Counted from the first letter of the stretch, positions 24,225 to 35,842 are shown. The stretch: 64,000 nt of DNA from Cricetomys ansorgei (GCA_026225945.1 JAMJFZ010003624.1:7416001-7480000), one strand, 5' to 3'. A program made the numbers and translations. Notes: generated by a model from the sequence alone, not told the origin.

Positions 24225-24480
24225 TTTAAAGAGATAGTGTGACAGGTCTGAATTAATCTGACTGGTGGCCTTATAAGAAGAGAAAAGGAGGACATGAGGA
24301 GGCAGAGGTGCACGCACACTGGGAAGACCATACGAGAGGACAGCAAGTAGACTGCCCATTTGCAGGCCATGAAGAGAGGCCTTAGGGGTCGCTAGCTTCA
24401 CTTAGCACCTTGGTCGTGAACTTGGGGCCTCTAGAACAGGAATCAAACTTCTCTTGCCTGAGCTGCACAGAAAGTGGCCT
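24225..24480 (+). mobile_element. Ancient interspersed repeat, family uncertain
   Basis: 'tctgactggtggccttataagaagagaaaaggaggac' and 'caggccatgaagagaggcc', then 'caccttggtcgtgaacttggggcctctagaac', match a repeat common in other mammals whose name I cannot give from memory. A second fragment of it seems to lie at 40060-40145. Confidence 0.45.
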
Positions 24481-25150
24481 TCTGTATGGTAGTCACAGCA
24501 AACTATTACACACCCCAAGCTGATGCCATTGCTTCTTCTTTTCAGCACAAGCCCTTTGTTTTCACAGATCCACGACTCTTCATTCTCCCTCAAAAATCTG
24601 CAGCTAGCCAGTCTCCAAGGCATGCTGGGTTTGATTTCGGAATAGCTCCCAAGTGTGTCACCCTTGTTAGCTCAGGACCGTACAATGATCTTTCGTCTGG
24701 TCTATTACAACAGCCCCACACTTGATGTGTGTCTCTCTCTCCCCACGGTATTTCTGCACTTCAGTCCACCCAATGCAGCAGCTGGATTAATCACTCCAAA
24801 GCACAGGCGTGCTTACAGGTGCCTTCAGCTGGTCCTTCATCAACTTCCCACTGCCAATCAGCCTGACTCTGAAACCATCCACAACCCGGCTCCAGCTCTC
24901 CCATCTGTCTTGGATCAGGCCCTTCTTAGACTTTTATTTAGCCAAACAAGAAAGTGTACTGCTCCTGGGAAAAGCGACTACCTGCCCCCTCCCACCCCCC
25001 CACCTTCATACAACTCTTTCATTTAAAATGGCTCCCTTTTCTTCATTACCATCTAACATCACTAAGCACCTTCTTCCCCTAATTCCTACAAGAGAAGGTC
25101 TTTGCATTGAGTTGAGACCTACTGACAGTTTCAGGACAGACTGGTAGGCC

Positions 25151-25151
<1 letters not shown>
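24481..25151. other. Unique sequence
   Basis: No gene recognised. Frames of 123 and 112 codons overlap at 24655-25147 and are unrecognised. Confidence 0.35.

Positions 25152-25194
<43 letters not shown>
25152..25194. repeat. (TG)n(CG)n microsatellite
   Basis: About 17 TG units run directly into (GC)4-5, an alternating purine-pyrimidine tract. Confidence 0.95.
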
Positions 25195-25197
<3 letters not shown>

Positions 25198-25425
25198 CCT
25201 CCTATCTCTCCTCAGCTGTAAATCCACAGAGAGCCAGTGCCCAGCACAGCCCCCCAATACACATATAGCAGTTCCCCAGCCTTGACTGGATGGGTAGCAA
25301 AGCCATAAAGAGAAGTGACCTTGATATTCGTAAGCCTTTATCACAAAAGAGTTATGAAGCAAAATGAATCATAATTCTCTATTTAGTCTAGAATTTAAAC
25401 TCTACAAATGAGATAAGTAATTTTT

Positions 25426-25622
25426 ATTTATTTATTTTTATTTTTTTATTTTATTTTATTTTTTTGGTGGTGGTGGTGGTTTTTCAAGACAGGGTTTCTC
25501 TGTTGTAACTCTGGCTGTCCTGGAACTCACTCTGTAGACCAGGCTGGCCTCGAACTCACAGAGATCCACCTGCCTCTGCCTCCCGAGTGCTGGGATTAAA
25601 GGTATGTGCCACCACCGCCCAG
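25426..25622 (-). mobile_element. B1 SINE, reverse orientation, 12-bp TSD
   Basis: Near-consensus reversed B1 (CTCTGTAGACCAGGCTGGCC and GAGTGCTGGGATTAAAGG) with an A/T-rich tail at its left. Flanked by perfect TAAGTAATTTTT at 25414-25425 and 25623-25634. Low divergence and an intact duplication mark it as young. It carries the GTTGTAACTCT variant (reverse of AGAGTTACAAC) and a short GGTGGT repeat before the head. Confidence 0.96.
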
Positions 25623-25634
25623 TAAGTAATTTTT

Positions 25635-26015
25635 TCTAAATACAGAAAATGACAAGAGGTAGAGCACTGGGGGGTATTGTCATTAATACTCAGCTACTGT
25701 TGGTCACCATCCTCTAGTAACAGTCTTAAGTTTATTGATCACTTCTGAAGAGTGACCAGTTTATAGGAAGCACTGTGCTGTCTTAGCTAGCCTACATACC
25801 CTCCAGGTAATTCCCAAGCCTGCCTTGCTTTTCCTTTTCCCTGTGAACATACATGGCAGGATACAAATGATGTGGAGCCAGCGTAGGGATGTACGCTGTA
25901 GGATCTGTTCTAATGGCTCGCTCTGACAGCTTCTCCCTAGACCTATAATATCACAGTACTCAATTTTCTAAAAGGCATTCACCTACTGGGCTAGGTTCTC
26001 TCACTGCTGTTTAGT
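25635..26015. other. Unique sequence
   Basis: Nothing recognised. Confidence 0.35.
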
Positions 26016-26067
26016 TTCTCCTCCTCCTCCTCCTCCTCCTCCTCCTCCTCCTCTTCTTCTTCTTCCT
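26016..26067. repeat. (TCC)n microsatellite grading into (TTC)n
   Basis: Uninterrupted CTC units followed by TCT units. Confidence 0.96.
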
Positions 26068-28167
26068 GCTTAAAAAAAATCAATATTTTTTGTGCATTAT
26101 GCATGCACTCTGGTTCTGCAATGAGCAGCTGTGTTCTGCTCAGCTTCATTTTCTGGGTTGCTGGGGTACATTGTCTTTGTGGAGCCTTCCAGCCCATCTC
26201 TGCCCTGTCTTTAGTATTTAATCCCCTAATATTTCTTGATTCCCATGTGTTTTGAGTTTTTTGAACTTCTTTAAAACTTTGTCAGTGTCTGCGAGCCATC
26301 CCTTGAAAAGCTGGGCACTGGACGTGCACAGCTGAAGACAGAATGTGTTCTGGGGAAATGAAACTCTCGATTAGGGACTCGTCATAACATATGGCCGAAT
26401 GAATGTTCAGATGCACTTATCTATTGAGAGAAAAAATAGAGCTTTTCACGTACACTTATCATTATGAGTAGTGACATCATTAAAGAATTTAGAAATAGAA
26501 ACTCTCTTGTTTGGGTTGGAAAGAGACTAGGGGAAAGTTAGACACACCGCCATATGGATAACCTTAATTCTAATTTGCATCTTGATGGAAATAAAGCTTC
26601 AAATGTCTGTTCCCTTCTTTGAGACAGTAAGCCTTTTGTGTCTCTCTTTAACTTGGGAAAGCCAGATTTAAGCTATAAGTGGATTTTCTCAACGTTCACA
26701 CCATCTAAAAGTATTTGAGATAAAGATATTATACACTGATATGTCACGCCACGTTTACGGGAATCCTTGAACCCTGTGCCAAGAACCCGTGGCGTTCTTC
26801 GTAAAGAAATGCTTCCCTCACTTTAAAGGTCATTTATACTCTTTAAGTGAGAAAGCTATTAAAACAGAAGGTTTTATGGAATCCCAGCACCCAAAGAAAC
26901 CCACTGGATATATTCGACATCTTCTTTTTCTCTGCAAACATGAATGATCATAACTATCGCTATTTGGGCTTTGCACCATCGACATATCAGATGTCTTTTC
27001 TGTGATTGACTCATGTTCCTTTGAAGTACGTTAGGAGGATTTTCCTTTGTTCCTGTATGCAGATCATCAATGTTTTATTACTATAACACCCTACCGTGAG
27101 CTGCATGAATATCCTCTAATTTAATCTGCCGCCAGTGGGGAGATATTTAGGTTGTGATGAGCCTTAGGAGTTACCAGTGGCACTGTGGCAGTTGGAAATT
27201 CAACAGACACTGGAAGATCATTTTGACCTTCTCCTCCTTCAGCCCCAATACAGGCCATAGCACCTAGAAAGAATCTTTTTCTGACTCTCCTCTGAAGTAC
27301 ATCATAAAGCCCTCGTGTGAGAGCCCCCCTTGAGGGAAGAGATGTCTTCAGATGACTCTGAAGACAGGGACACACAGAAGGATCGGAAAGAATTGGCCTT
27401 GCTAAGTTCCCAGGCTTTGTTACCATTGGACCTTCCCCTCTCCTGCTTCTGACTGTGTTCCTTGGCAGCTATTCACCTCTTCATCAGAAGTGGAATAAAA
27501 ATATGGAGGTTTTTTTGTGTCTTCACTCCTGAGAGCCCCTATGTCACCTAAAACTCACATCTCTAGTTTTAAACACATTGTTTTCTCTTGCTAACCCGCC
27601 TTTTATTGCGGTGTCTCATCCACAAACCCCACTGTGAACAAGAGCAGCAGACCTCCTGTGCCTGACCACTGTTCTCAGCTCTACCGGTCTAGGCACTGTT
27701 ACAACAATCGCCAGTGGATACAGAGCTGTGAGTGCCTTTTCAGTCAGCTTCTAACTTCGAACACTGGCCCACATCTTTTTAAAGAAGACATTGTGTTGTA
27801 TGTTGGAGAGAAAAACTAGAACGTTCCGATCTTTAAAAATTACCTAGGGTTTCAAAATGATTCGAGGTATTCTTTTAGTTAACTGGCTCGGGGAAAATGG
27901 ATATCGATGTACAAAGGGATAAATTTCAATCTTTCTATTAGGCTACAAAGTGACCCCAAATGAAAATAAGATAACATTTAAGAAATCTTTACAGCTCTGA
28001 AGTAAGTGTATTTCTTCAGTAAGTCATGGGAATGCAAATCCTTAAAAAAAAGTTTATCTGAACTTTGTTGTAATTTAAAATATCTGCTCTTCAAAATACG
28101 CGCCTGAAGAAAGAAGAGTCCGTGTGTGGGTGAGGATGGGGGTAGATAGAACAGGAGAGCTAGGGAT
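26068..28167. other. Unique AT-rich sequence
   Basis: No gene or repeat recognised over about 2.1 kb. 26540-27110 is AT-rich, repeat-free and contains a POU octamer match on the plus strand (TAATTTGCATC, about 26572). Possibly conserved non-coding DNA, but this is inference. Confidence 0.35.
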
Positions 28168-28228
28168 AGAGAGAAAGAGAAAAGGGGAGGAAAATGGAGG
28201 AAGGGAGGGAGGGAGAGAAGGAGGAGGA
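28168..28228. repeat. GA/GGGA-rich tract
   Basis: Purine-only low-complexity DNA with GGGA repeats directly before an L1 fragment. Confidence 0.8.
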
Positions 28229-28703
28229 AATGTCAGATAAAGAATGCCACAAATATGTAAAGTGTTCTTACAAAAATTGATAAGACAATCTGATAAATTT
28301 AATGGGCAATATCTTGAAAAGACATTTCACCGAGGATGTACAAAAAGCCTGTGACTCTATGAAAAAGGGCTCAGCTACACAGTTGTTAGAAAGATGCAAA
28401 CACTAGGATACTCAAAGAATTGTGCGTGGGCGCGCGGGCACACCTGGGCAGCTTCCTCAAAGGGGAAGCAAACACATACTGTGCACCCTAGTATTCCCAC
28501 TCGTAGGTATCGACCCACATGAAATGAAAACAAGTGTAGAAAAGACTTGCGCTGGGGTGTTCATAGTACCATCACCTATGGTACTCCCAAAACGGAACAA
28601 CACAAGTGTCCATCGACAGACGGGTAGATAAACATATCGCAATGTGGTGAAAAGCGGTTCACCACTAAAAAGGGAAGAACTATGGTTGCAGCAGGAATCT
28701 GCG

Positions 28704-29253
28704 GAATGGCTAGCCATATGGCTTGATGGGTAAAGGCACCTGCCACCAAGCCTGGCACCCTGACTTCAGCCCCTGATACCCACACAGGAGAAGGACAGAA
28801 CCACTTCTGGCAAACTGACCTCTAATCTCCATGAGTCCATGTTAGGGAAGTTTATTTTTAGTTATGTTTGACATTGTTTTATGCACTGTTGGGTGAGGGC
28901 TATCCTAAGTCTAGGGTATTCTGTATTGTCTGCAGGTGTTGGATTTCTGTGGGGGTTGTTTCATTGCCAATGATCTGCATGTGCTATCAGTAAAGTACCT
29001 GAAGTGTTCTGAATGAATAAAAACACCTGAGCTCAGAGCTCGGGGTTCCGCTGTCGAGAACTGCGCTGGCCATGACGGTGGTTCCCTCTGCTGAGGTCTG
29101 GCAGGGTTTACACATATAGGAATGCCTCCTTGTCTTGTTTGGTGAACCCACACAGCAGTGTACAACTACAAATGCATCCTGGAACACACATGCCCCCCCC
29201 ACCACACACGCACTAACATGCACACAAAATAAGTAAATGAAATATAATTTTAA
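28704..29253 (+). mobile_element. B3 SINE, split by an LTR-like insertion
   Basis: Head: GATGGGTAAAGGCACCTGCC, 'caccaagcctggcaccctgacttc' and 'aactgacctctaatctcca' (28704-28838). Tail: CA-rich and A-rich sequence at 29185-29253. The foreign piece between them interrupts the tail region. Inserted into the L1 at 28230. Confidence 0.7.
28839..29185 (+). mobile_element. Unclassified LTR-like insertion in the B3
   Basis: Starts TGTTAGGGAAG, carries 'gaatgaataaaaacacc' (AATAAA at about 29016) and ends in a CA-rich stretch. I found no matching target duplication, so borders and class are uncertain. Confidence 0.45.
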
Positions 29254-29262
29254 AAAATGTTT

Positions 29263-29443
29263 AAGCCGAGTGGTGATGGCTCACACCTTTAATCCCAGCA
29301 TTCGGGAGTCAGAGGCAGGTGGATTTCTGTGAGTTTGAGCCTCGCCTGATCTACAGAGTGAGTTCCAGGATGGCCAGAGTTACAACACAGAAACCCTGTC
29401 TCAAAAAACCAATAATAATAATAACAATAATAATAATAATAAT
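29263..29443 (+). mobile_element. B1 SINE with (AAT)n tail and 9-bp TSD
   Basis: Well-preserved B1 ending in an (AAT)n tail. Flanked by AAAATGTTT at 29254-29262 and 29444-29452. It carries the AGAGTTACAAC variant. Inserted where the A-rich tail of the B3 meets the L1. Confidence 0.95.
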
Positions 29444-29650
29444 AAAATGTTTTAAAAACATGAATCTCGATAGAATTATGCAAGGTAAAAAAAAAAAAAG
29501 TCACACATAAGGTTTGTATTACGTGATTTCTCGTATATAAAAATTCCAGAATAGTAGAACTATAGAGAAAGCAGGTCGGTAGTTGAAAGGAACTGTGGTG
29601 GAGATGAAGGTTGACTGCAAAGAGACATGAGGGGCCTTCTAGAGTGAGGA

Positions 29651-31563
29651 AAAGATCCTATAGTCAATGGCAAAACCCCCCCCCCCCAAAAAAAATGTTT
29701 TCTATGATTTAGTTCAGGTTTTGGCTCCGTTCCTCATAGAATCTGTCTTTTTCTTTCATTTCTAGCATCTCTGCACTCATTGTCAACAAGCTCTTTTTCC
29801 TAGCAGCATTTAGTTTTCTGTCACCCATAACAGGCACAGAGCCCTGAGAGACACCCACTGTGCCCCCAAACTGCAAAAAAGGAAAGAAAAGGAAAGGGAA
29901 AAAAAAAAAGATCATACGTACTACAGAGTTTGAGAAAGGGCTAGATGGGTGGGATCCTGGCGGCGGCGAGGAAGAGTACGGCCCAGCGACTGGAAGTGTA
30001 GGGCAGTGGCTTTGATTCTGTTTGCGTTTTCTGTCACAACTGTCTTCTGTGAACAGTAATGACTGCGAGTAGCCATCGGCTTTCTGAACACTTTAGCAGC
30101 TGCGCTACCGGGCCAGAGTAGCTTAGTTATCTGCCACAGACTGTGCCGAGGAAGATCTCCAAAGCAACAAGAAGGCCTTGTGTAGAGGAGGAAGGCTGGG
30201 CCAGGCAGCTGCAGGACGGTAGCCAGCACCAGGCAGGACAGGCACCTAGGGAACATTCTACTCACACATCGTCTTTCCGCAAGAGATAACAAAGAGGGTC
30301 CATGCCTCATGATTCGAGCAAGTAGTTCTCAGAATGACATTGTTTCCAGAAGTATCTGCCCTTCCTGGGTCTGGGCAGCTTTGTCTCATCGGCAGATTCC
30401 ATGAACACGTTGTACAGAGCTGGGGCATTAGGGTGGTCCAGTGTAATGTATGGTTAGCATCCTTAATGCACTGGGTTATATTTCTGGCCCTGGAGAAAAA
30501 GAAAATGCCCAGTGGACTCTGTCCACTGCTTAGTGAGTGTCTCTGTCGTTATAACCCTTGAAGAAACTTGAAATAACTGTAAGCATTGGCCTCAGCTCTC
30601 GTCTCTTCATCTTACGTTGTTGTTTTTCCCAACTAAAAATAGTAGCTTCCTGCTTCCCTGGGATCAGGCGCCTTCAACATCAATGTTGAAATATTTACTT
30701 CAGCTCCAGGAAGAAAAGAGTCTGTTATGTCTCTCTAGTTCAGCTGGCGGAAGCAAAGCTTTCTTGGCAACGCCCCCACGGCAGCCTGCAGGAAAGGGTC
30801 ACCCAAATCTACAAAGGGACAACCGGCAAAGAGTGCCTTTCTTCTCCCTCCTTTCTCCCATTTAGCTCTGAGCTATGAACATTGCTTAAAAAGATCCAGG
30901 GAGGGAGGCCCGGTTCTGAATGGTCTTTGTTCCTGAGATAAGTTCAAAGGTATCAAAAGTCTGCCTCTGAGGCTGGAGGGAAAATACTTTCTACTCGGCT
31001 TCCAAAAGAGTTGAAAGTCTACGGCTTCACAGAAATTCAAAGGTGAGAACCAAGAAGGAAGTTGGAGATTGTTACCTGACGGTGGAGGATAAAGTTTTCC
31101 TTTTTCCTTTTTTCTTTCTCGCACCCCACCCCCAGACCCCGGCCCTCCGTCTCCCTTTCTCTCTCCAGGCAAATCAGATTCATACAGCTGTGCCTTTAGA
31201 ACAATTAGACACACCTAGACGACCAAAGACGATGCCAAGAAACTGTCCCCAGGAGAGAAACAGTGAGTGTTCTGACATCCTATGCACGGGTCTGAGGCCT
31301 TTTCCCACAGATAAAAATGCAAGCGTCTGAGCCACATGCCTAAGTGTTTTCCACTCTGCTGCTGGCCAGGGCAGCTGGCAAAACACGACCTAGGACTGGT
31401 GAACTTCCTGACACGTCAGTCCAGTGGGGTCCTCGGGACAGGGTCAGAAAGCTGTCTGAATCTTTAAAAGACACTAATTGTTTAAAGAATGAAATCATTC
31501 CCCTGAAACCTAACCCAGGAGCATAATTGGACCCAGAATGATACTGTGAGAGTCTCAGAGAGA

Positions 31564-31571
<8 letters not shown>
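29651..31571. other. Unique sequence
   Basis: No gene recognised. C12 followed by A8 lies at 29676-29695 and a purine-rich A/G tract at 29875-29910. The 129-codon minus-strand frame at 29921-30310 is unrecognised. A pyrimidine-rich stretch lies at 31093-31170. Confidence 0.35.
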
Positions 31572-31620
<49 letters not shown>

Positions 31621-31953
31621 CATGTGTATGTGTGCTGATACTCCTGTGTGTGCGCGCGCGTGTGTGCATGTGTATGTGTGCTGATACTCCTGTGTGTGCA
31701 CATGCATGGAGGTCAAAGGTTAACTTTGGATGGCCTTCCTCAGAAGGTCATCATCTTATTTTTGAAACAGGATTTCTCATTAGCCTGGAGCTCACCAAGT
31801 ACTCTAGACTGCCTGGCCAGTAAGCATCAGAGAATCTATCTGTCTCTGTCTCCCTAGCACAGAAATTACACGCACACTGCCATGCCTAGCTCTTTAATAC
31901 GGGTGCTGGGAATCAGACCCAGATGTTCGCTGACAAAGCTACTGCCCCAGCCC
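31572..31953 (-). mobile_element. B3 SINE, reverse orientation, with duplicated TG/CG tail
   Basis: Reversed B3 body at 31700-31953 ('ggaggtcaaaggttaactttgg', 'gagctcaccaagtactctagactgcctggccag', 'ggtgctgggaatcagaccc'). Its simple tail is a (TG)n tract with alternating CG, in which a 46-bp unit containing GCTGATACTCCTGTG is present twice (repeat points at 31635 and 31681). Confidence 0.8.
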
Positions 31954-32017
31954 ATCTCCTTGTTTTTTAGGCTCCTGTTGACTGAATTAAAAAATAAATA
32001 AATAAAAAGGAAGGACG

Positions 32018-32482
32018 TGACTGCTCCTAGGCACGGTGGAGGAGGAGGTTTATTTTGGATAAAAGGGAGAGCATGGCTAGAGGCATCTGGAAGGGTCCAG
32101 ACTGAGCTAGTCCATGTGAGGAGATGGAGGAGGGGGGAAGAGGAGAAAGAGGGGAACCTAGAAAGCAATAGGCCAGGGGATCCAAAAGAGCAGGGTAACC
32201 AAAATGGCTGGATTATATAGGGAAGAGCAGACCAGCCCCTTGGGCTGGAGGGTTCAGGGTAAGGGGTGGGGTAGGTAAGCCAGGAGGACCATGTAACAGG
32301 TAGGGACTGAGGGATGCTGGGAGAAGCTGGCAACCAGGTCTGCTTTGATGTATCAAATAGGCATCTCAGCTGAAATGGCTGCCCACTAGAATAGGGTGAT
32401 GTGGAGGAGAACTCAGATGAGGACTCATGAGTCCTGATGGATCCCCAAACTCGACGTCAGCACCTGCGCAGCAAACTAGGCA
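32018..32482 (-). mobile_element. Solo LTR, reverse orientation, 5-bp TSD
   Basis: A 465-bp element starting TG and ending CA, flanked by GGACG at 32013-32017 and 32483-32487. On the minus strand there is a TATA box (reverse of GATTATATAGGG, about 32212) and an AATAAA signal (reverse of TTTATT at about 32049) close to the 3' end, as expected for an LTR. A five-bp duplication suits ERVL or MaLR relatives. The element at 43890 belongs to the same family in the opposite orientation. Confidence 0.85.
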
Positions 32483-32487
32483 GGACG

Positions 32488-32844
32488 CGTGGATTACCAA
32501 AGGGCTACTGGGCACGAGGCCTTGGGGCAGCAGTCTCCAGGCAAGCCTCTGGTGTTGATTATCCCAACCCCACTCACAGTGTGTGTGGTAAAACCCTCTG
32601 TTACTAGGCAATGAGAACTAGGTAAGGACTAAATTGGTCAGTTGCCATTTGGGCCAATCAGGACCTAGGGACTTGGATCCCAATAGGTGTGTTTTATACA
32701 GCTTGTAGTGTCTCCACATTTGCAGGCTCACAAAGATTAGGAACTCACCCGTGATCATTTCTCAACTCTATTCTATATCAAAGAACACACAATTCAGTAT
32801 CCAACACCCCACCCCTACCCCACCCCAGATCGGTTGTTTTGTGT
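32488..32844. other. Unique sequence
   Basis: Nothing recognised; a C-rich patch lies at about 32805-32825. Confidence 0.35.
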
Positions 32845-32984
32845 CTTTTTTTTAAAGAGTGTCTCACCAGCTAACTGTGGCTGGCATGGAACTCATTATT
32901 TAAACTCAGACTCCCAGAGATCCACCTGCCTCTGCCTCCTGAACACTGGGATTAAAGGGTAAAAGGGTACGCCACCACATTCAG
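32845..32984 (-). mobile_element. B1 SINE, reverse orientation, diverged
   Basis: Plus strand reads 'gagtgtctcaccagctaactgtggctggcatggaactc', CCACCTGCCTCTGCCTCCTG and 'cactgggattaaaggg'. A small duplication (GGGTAAAAGGGTA) interrupts the head end. Confidence 0.85.
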
Positions 32985-33000
32985 TAATGAATCTCACAGA

Positions 33001-33006
33001 CAGACA

Positions 33007-33041
<35 letters not shown>
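33001..33041. repeat. (CA)n microsatellite
   Basis: CAGACAGA start then about 17 CA units. Confidence 0.95.
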
Positions 33042-33043
<2 letters not shown>

Positions 33044-33874
33044 CCTCACAAGTGCACGGATTCCAAACACTGCCACAACACTTGGCTTTCTTCCTGTTTC
33101 CAGACAACATTTGGGTCAAGAATGGATGAATCAAATCAAAGAAAAAATAATAGTTCCAGGCTAGTTACTCTACGCCCCAAATGAACAATTAATATATCAC
33201 TGCTGTCTGCAAAAATATGAACTAAACAAATAACAACATTTTTTAAAAATCCCCTCGGTTATTCAATGTGCACACAGAGCACATTAGTCTCAGGCACTAT
33301 CTCCAGGAATTAATTGAGTATAAAACACCATGCAGAAATGGGGGTACTCTAGCAGAAATGAAGAAGGGTAATGGTTTTACAGAACACAGAGGCGAACCTC
33401 GGATCCCATTTCCCTCCCCTCCTGGGTCTCTTCCTTCCGCAGAGACAGCCGGGCACAATGAGGGAGTCGCCAAGATTTCTAAACAGAGAGCATGATTTAC
33501 AGATGAATCACGGCTGTGCTGGCCTGTAGCTCTGTCAGAACTCAGGAGGGAGTCGCTCTCGGGTGGTAATGGCCTCATTATGAATGTTATGGAGGCGGCT
33601 GTATGTCTTCTCTGAAAGATGAAGCAGGATTGCCCACACTTCACAGGGCAAATTAAATTCCTCTGAGCTTATTTACCAACTTGAAGTCGGTGCTATTCAC
33701 TGTGAGCAGAAGTTTCAAAGAGAGATTATGCTAATGACTCAACCCAATGGCTCTCTGGTGTGGTGAGGTGTCTGCTAATATGAGGCCTTCCCCCATCGGC
33801 TGCCATACCTTCTGCTTGGCTGGATGGTTGAGCTGATGGCCTTTGGTTTTGAGTGCTCACTAGGCAGAACAGAA
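33042..33874. other. Unique sequence
   Basis: No gene or repeat recognised. An octamer-like ATGCTAAT directly followed by an AP-1 type TGACTCA lies at about 33728-33740. Confidence 0.35.
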
Positions 33875-34042
33875 TAATACCTACCTACTGTGCAAACCTG
33901 TTATTTACTGAGTACATACTGTGTGCCTGGCTCTGTGTTTAGTCAATCCATATACAATGTCTCATTTGAGGCCAGTAAGTATCTCATGAGGCAGGTACAT
34001 TTCTCCACTATACAGACCAACACACTAAGAACTTAGAACTCA
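33875..34042 (+). mobile_element. MIR SINE
   Basis: 'ttatttactgagtacatactgtgtgcctggctctgtg' followed by 'tctcatttgaggcc', 'catgaggcaggtac' and 'ctccactatacagacc' is the MIR order in the forward direction. Confidence 0.75.
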
Positions 34043-34082
34043 GCTGGGCGGTGATGGCACACGCTGGTACCTGGGAGGCAGG
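34043..34082 (+). mobile_element. B1 SINE fragment (head only)
   Basis: CAGCTGGGCGGTGATGGCAC and CTGGGAGGCAGGAG are B1 head sequence, abutting the MIR end. The rest of the element is absent. Confidence 0.6.
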
Positions 34083-34255
34083 AGAAGACCATTTCCCCAG
34101 TTTTCCTCAACATCATCAGAACCAGGAGGGAGCAGCTACTTGGTCTGTGATCTGTAGCCACATAAACGTGTCTTCAAGTATGTGAAATGTGGTGTCACCA
34201 TTTGCTCAGCTCGTTCACAGAGCGTTTGCTGCTCTTCCCAATGTGGCGGTTACAG

Positions 34256-34478
34256 CAGCGGGTCTCAACCTTCCTGCTGCTGCGACCCTTCAATACGGTT
34301 CCTCGTATGCTGTGGTGACCCCCAACCAAAACATTATACTTGTTGCTACATAACTGAAATTTTGCTACTGTTGTGAATTTTAATATAAACATCTGATACA
34401 TAGATGGTCTCAGGGGACCCCTGTGAAAGTGTCACTCAACCCCTAAAGGGGTCCTGTCCCATAGGTTGAGAACCGCTA
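34256..34478. mobile_element. hAT-type non-autonomous DNA transposon (URR1-like)
   Basis: A 223-bp element with inverted termini (CAGCGGGTCTCAACC at the left, GGTTGAGAACCGCTA at the right) and the family body ('acccttcaatacggttcctc', 'tcactcaacccctaaagggg'). Flanking 8-mers GGTTACAG and ATCTACAG agree at 5 of 8 positions, consistent with a decayed hAT duplication. No transposase. Confidence 0.85.
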
Positions 34479-34616
34479 ATCTACAGTATGTGGGAGGGTA
34501 TACATGAGTTACACATAAATGCTAGATTATATATGCAATTTAAGCATCTGAGAATTTTGGCACATGCAGGGAGTCCTGGAATTAATCCTAAATCCACATG
34601 GAAGGATGACTGATGT

Positions 34617-34870
34617 CTTAGTGAGGGTTTCTACTGCTGTGGTAAAGCGCCATTAACCAAAGCAATCTGGGGAAGGAAGAGTCTGTTTCAGCTTAACGGC
34701 TTCACATCACAGTTTATTGCCTAAGGAAGTCAGGGCAGGATCCCGAGGCAGAAACCTGGAGGCAGGCGCAGATGCAGAGACCATGGAGGAGTGCTTTCTT
34801 ACTCGACTCAGGACCACCTGCCCAGGGGCAGCACCATCCACAGGGAGCTGGGTCCATCCACATCATGGTT
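34617..34870 (-). mobile_element. MaLR-like rodent repeat, reverse orientation
   Basis: 'ttagtgagggtttctactgctgtgg', 'gaagagtctgtttcagctt', 'cctggaggcaggcgcagatgcagagaccatggagg' follow a very common rodent LTR-like repeat. Copies in the same orientation lie at 46889, and the opposite orientation at 36066. Family name uncertain. Confidence 0.7.
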
Positions 34871-35784
34871 TTCCCCTAGCTTCTTCATGCATGTTTCATT
34901 TTTGTTAAGCCTTCTCTCAGCCCAGTCTTTCCCCACCCCCCATCTCTCTATGACCTGCTCGAGCCCTTCTGAACCCTCCCCCCACTGTTCCCCTCTCTAC
35001 TCCCACTTTACCTGTTTATTATATTTTATCAGGCAAGCTACTGATATAGGAAAGTAAGTCTTTTAAAAGAACTGGGATGGAAGTAGCATATAAAAAGATT
35101 GGAGAGGAGAAAACTAGAGTCAGGGAGATGTATGTGGAGCCTCCGGGAGTCCTTCCATGCCTGATATGAAATGACCAAAACCCATAGCTAGGAAAGTCAC
35201 AGGCTGTAAGGGAGACACTATTGACACTGCTTTTCTAAATGGTCTCGTCAAACCTCCTTCTAAATATTTACATTTGTAGCCACAGATTTGTGTTGCTCCC
35301 AACCCTTTGTCAAAAGATCTTGTTTTGTTTTGTTTGTTGCAGGGTGGGGTGGGGGTGAGACAAATGGTTAAGATAGGAACACATTATTGTTGTTGTTCAC
35401 AATGCTTAGGATAAACAATTGTGAGTGCTTAACCACATATGGAACAACTATGCCATCTCTCCTCCCCTCCCAAGGCTCAGGGACCATTGTGCAGGAAGAA
35501 TGTAAGAGCTGAAATGAATGAAACGCTGTTCTCTGGATACAACATGGCAGCAGCACACAAGGACTCACAGAAGCAGAGGTTACCTGCGTAATACCTGCAC
35601 CATATCAAGCCAGCTAAAAATCCCATCACGAAATGGGGAAGGACCGCCGACCTATTGGCTCCCAGGCAAGAGAAATTCACTTTTCTTTAGGAGTGTGGCC
35701 ACTGGTAGGTTCTCTATGCTTCTTTATGCATGACCCTAATGCCTGTGTGCCTATAGGCAACACTATTTGCATTCAGTGGGTTGA
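34871..35784. other. Unique sequence
   Basis: No gene or repeat recognised. A GGGTGGGGTGGGGG patch lies at about 35342. Confidence 0.35.
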
Positions 35785-35842
35785 ATAAATGAATAGACAG
35801 ATGACAGATAGATAAATAGATAGATAAATAGATAATAAATAG
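35785..35842. repeat. (GATA)n microsatellite, imperfect
   Basis: Interrupted GATA and AATA units (AGATAGATAAATAGATAGAT). Confidence 0.9.

Larger units (their letters stand above)
28230..29650 (+). mobile_element. Old L1 fragment (ORF2 3' end and 3' flank), split by later insertions
   Basis: Part one (28230-28703) follows the end of L1 ORF2: 'cccactcgtaggtatcgaccc' near 28496, 'acacaagtgtccatcgacagacgggtag' near 28600 and 'gcaatgtggtgaaaagc' near 28639. Part two (from about 29453) resumes in register with 'aaaacatgaatctcgatag', 'attccagaatagtagaac' and 'agaaagcaggtcggtagttg'. The gap is filled by a B3 and a B1. No intact frame is left. Confidence 0.75.

Noticed and set aside
31572..31826. Cysteine/valine repeat proteins encoded by the TG tract
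   Set aside because: These frames are translations of a (TG)n/(CG)n microsatellite.
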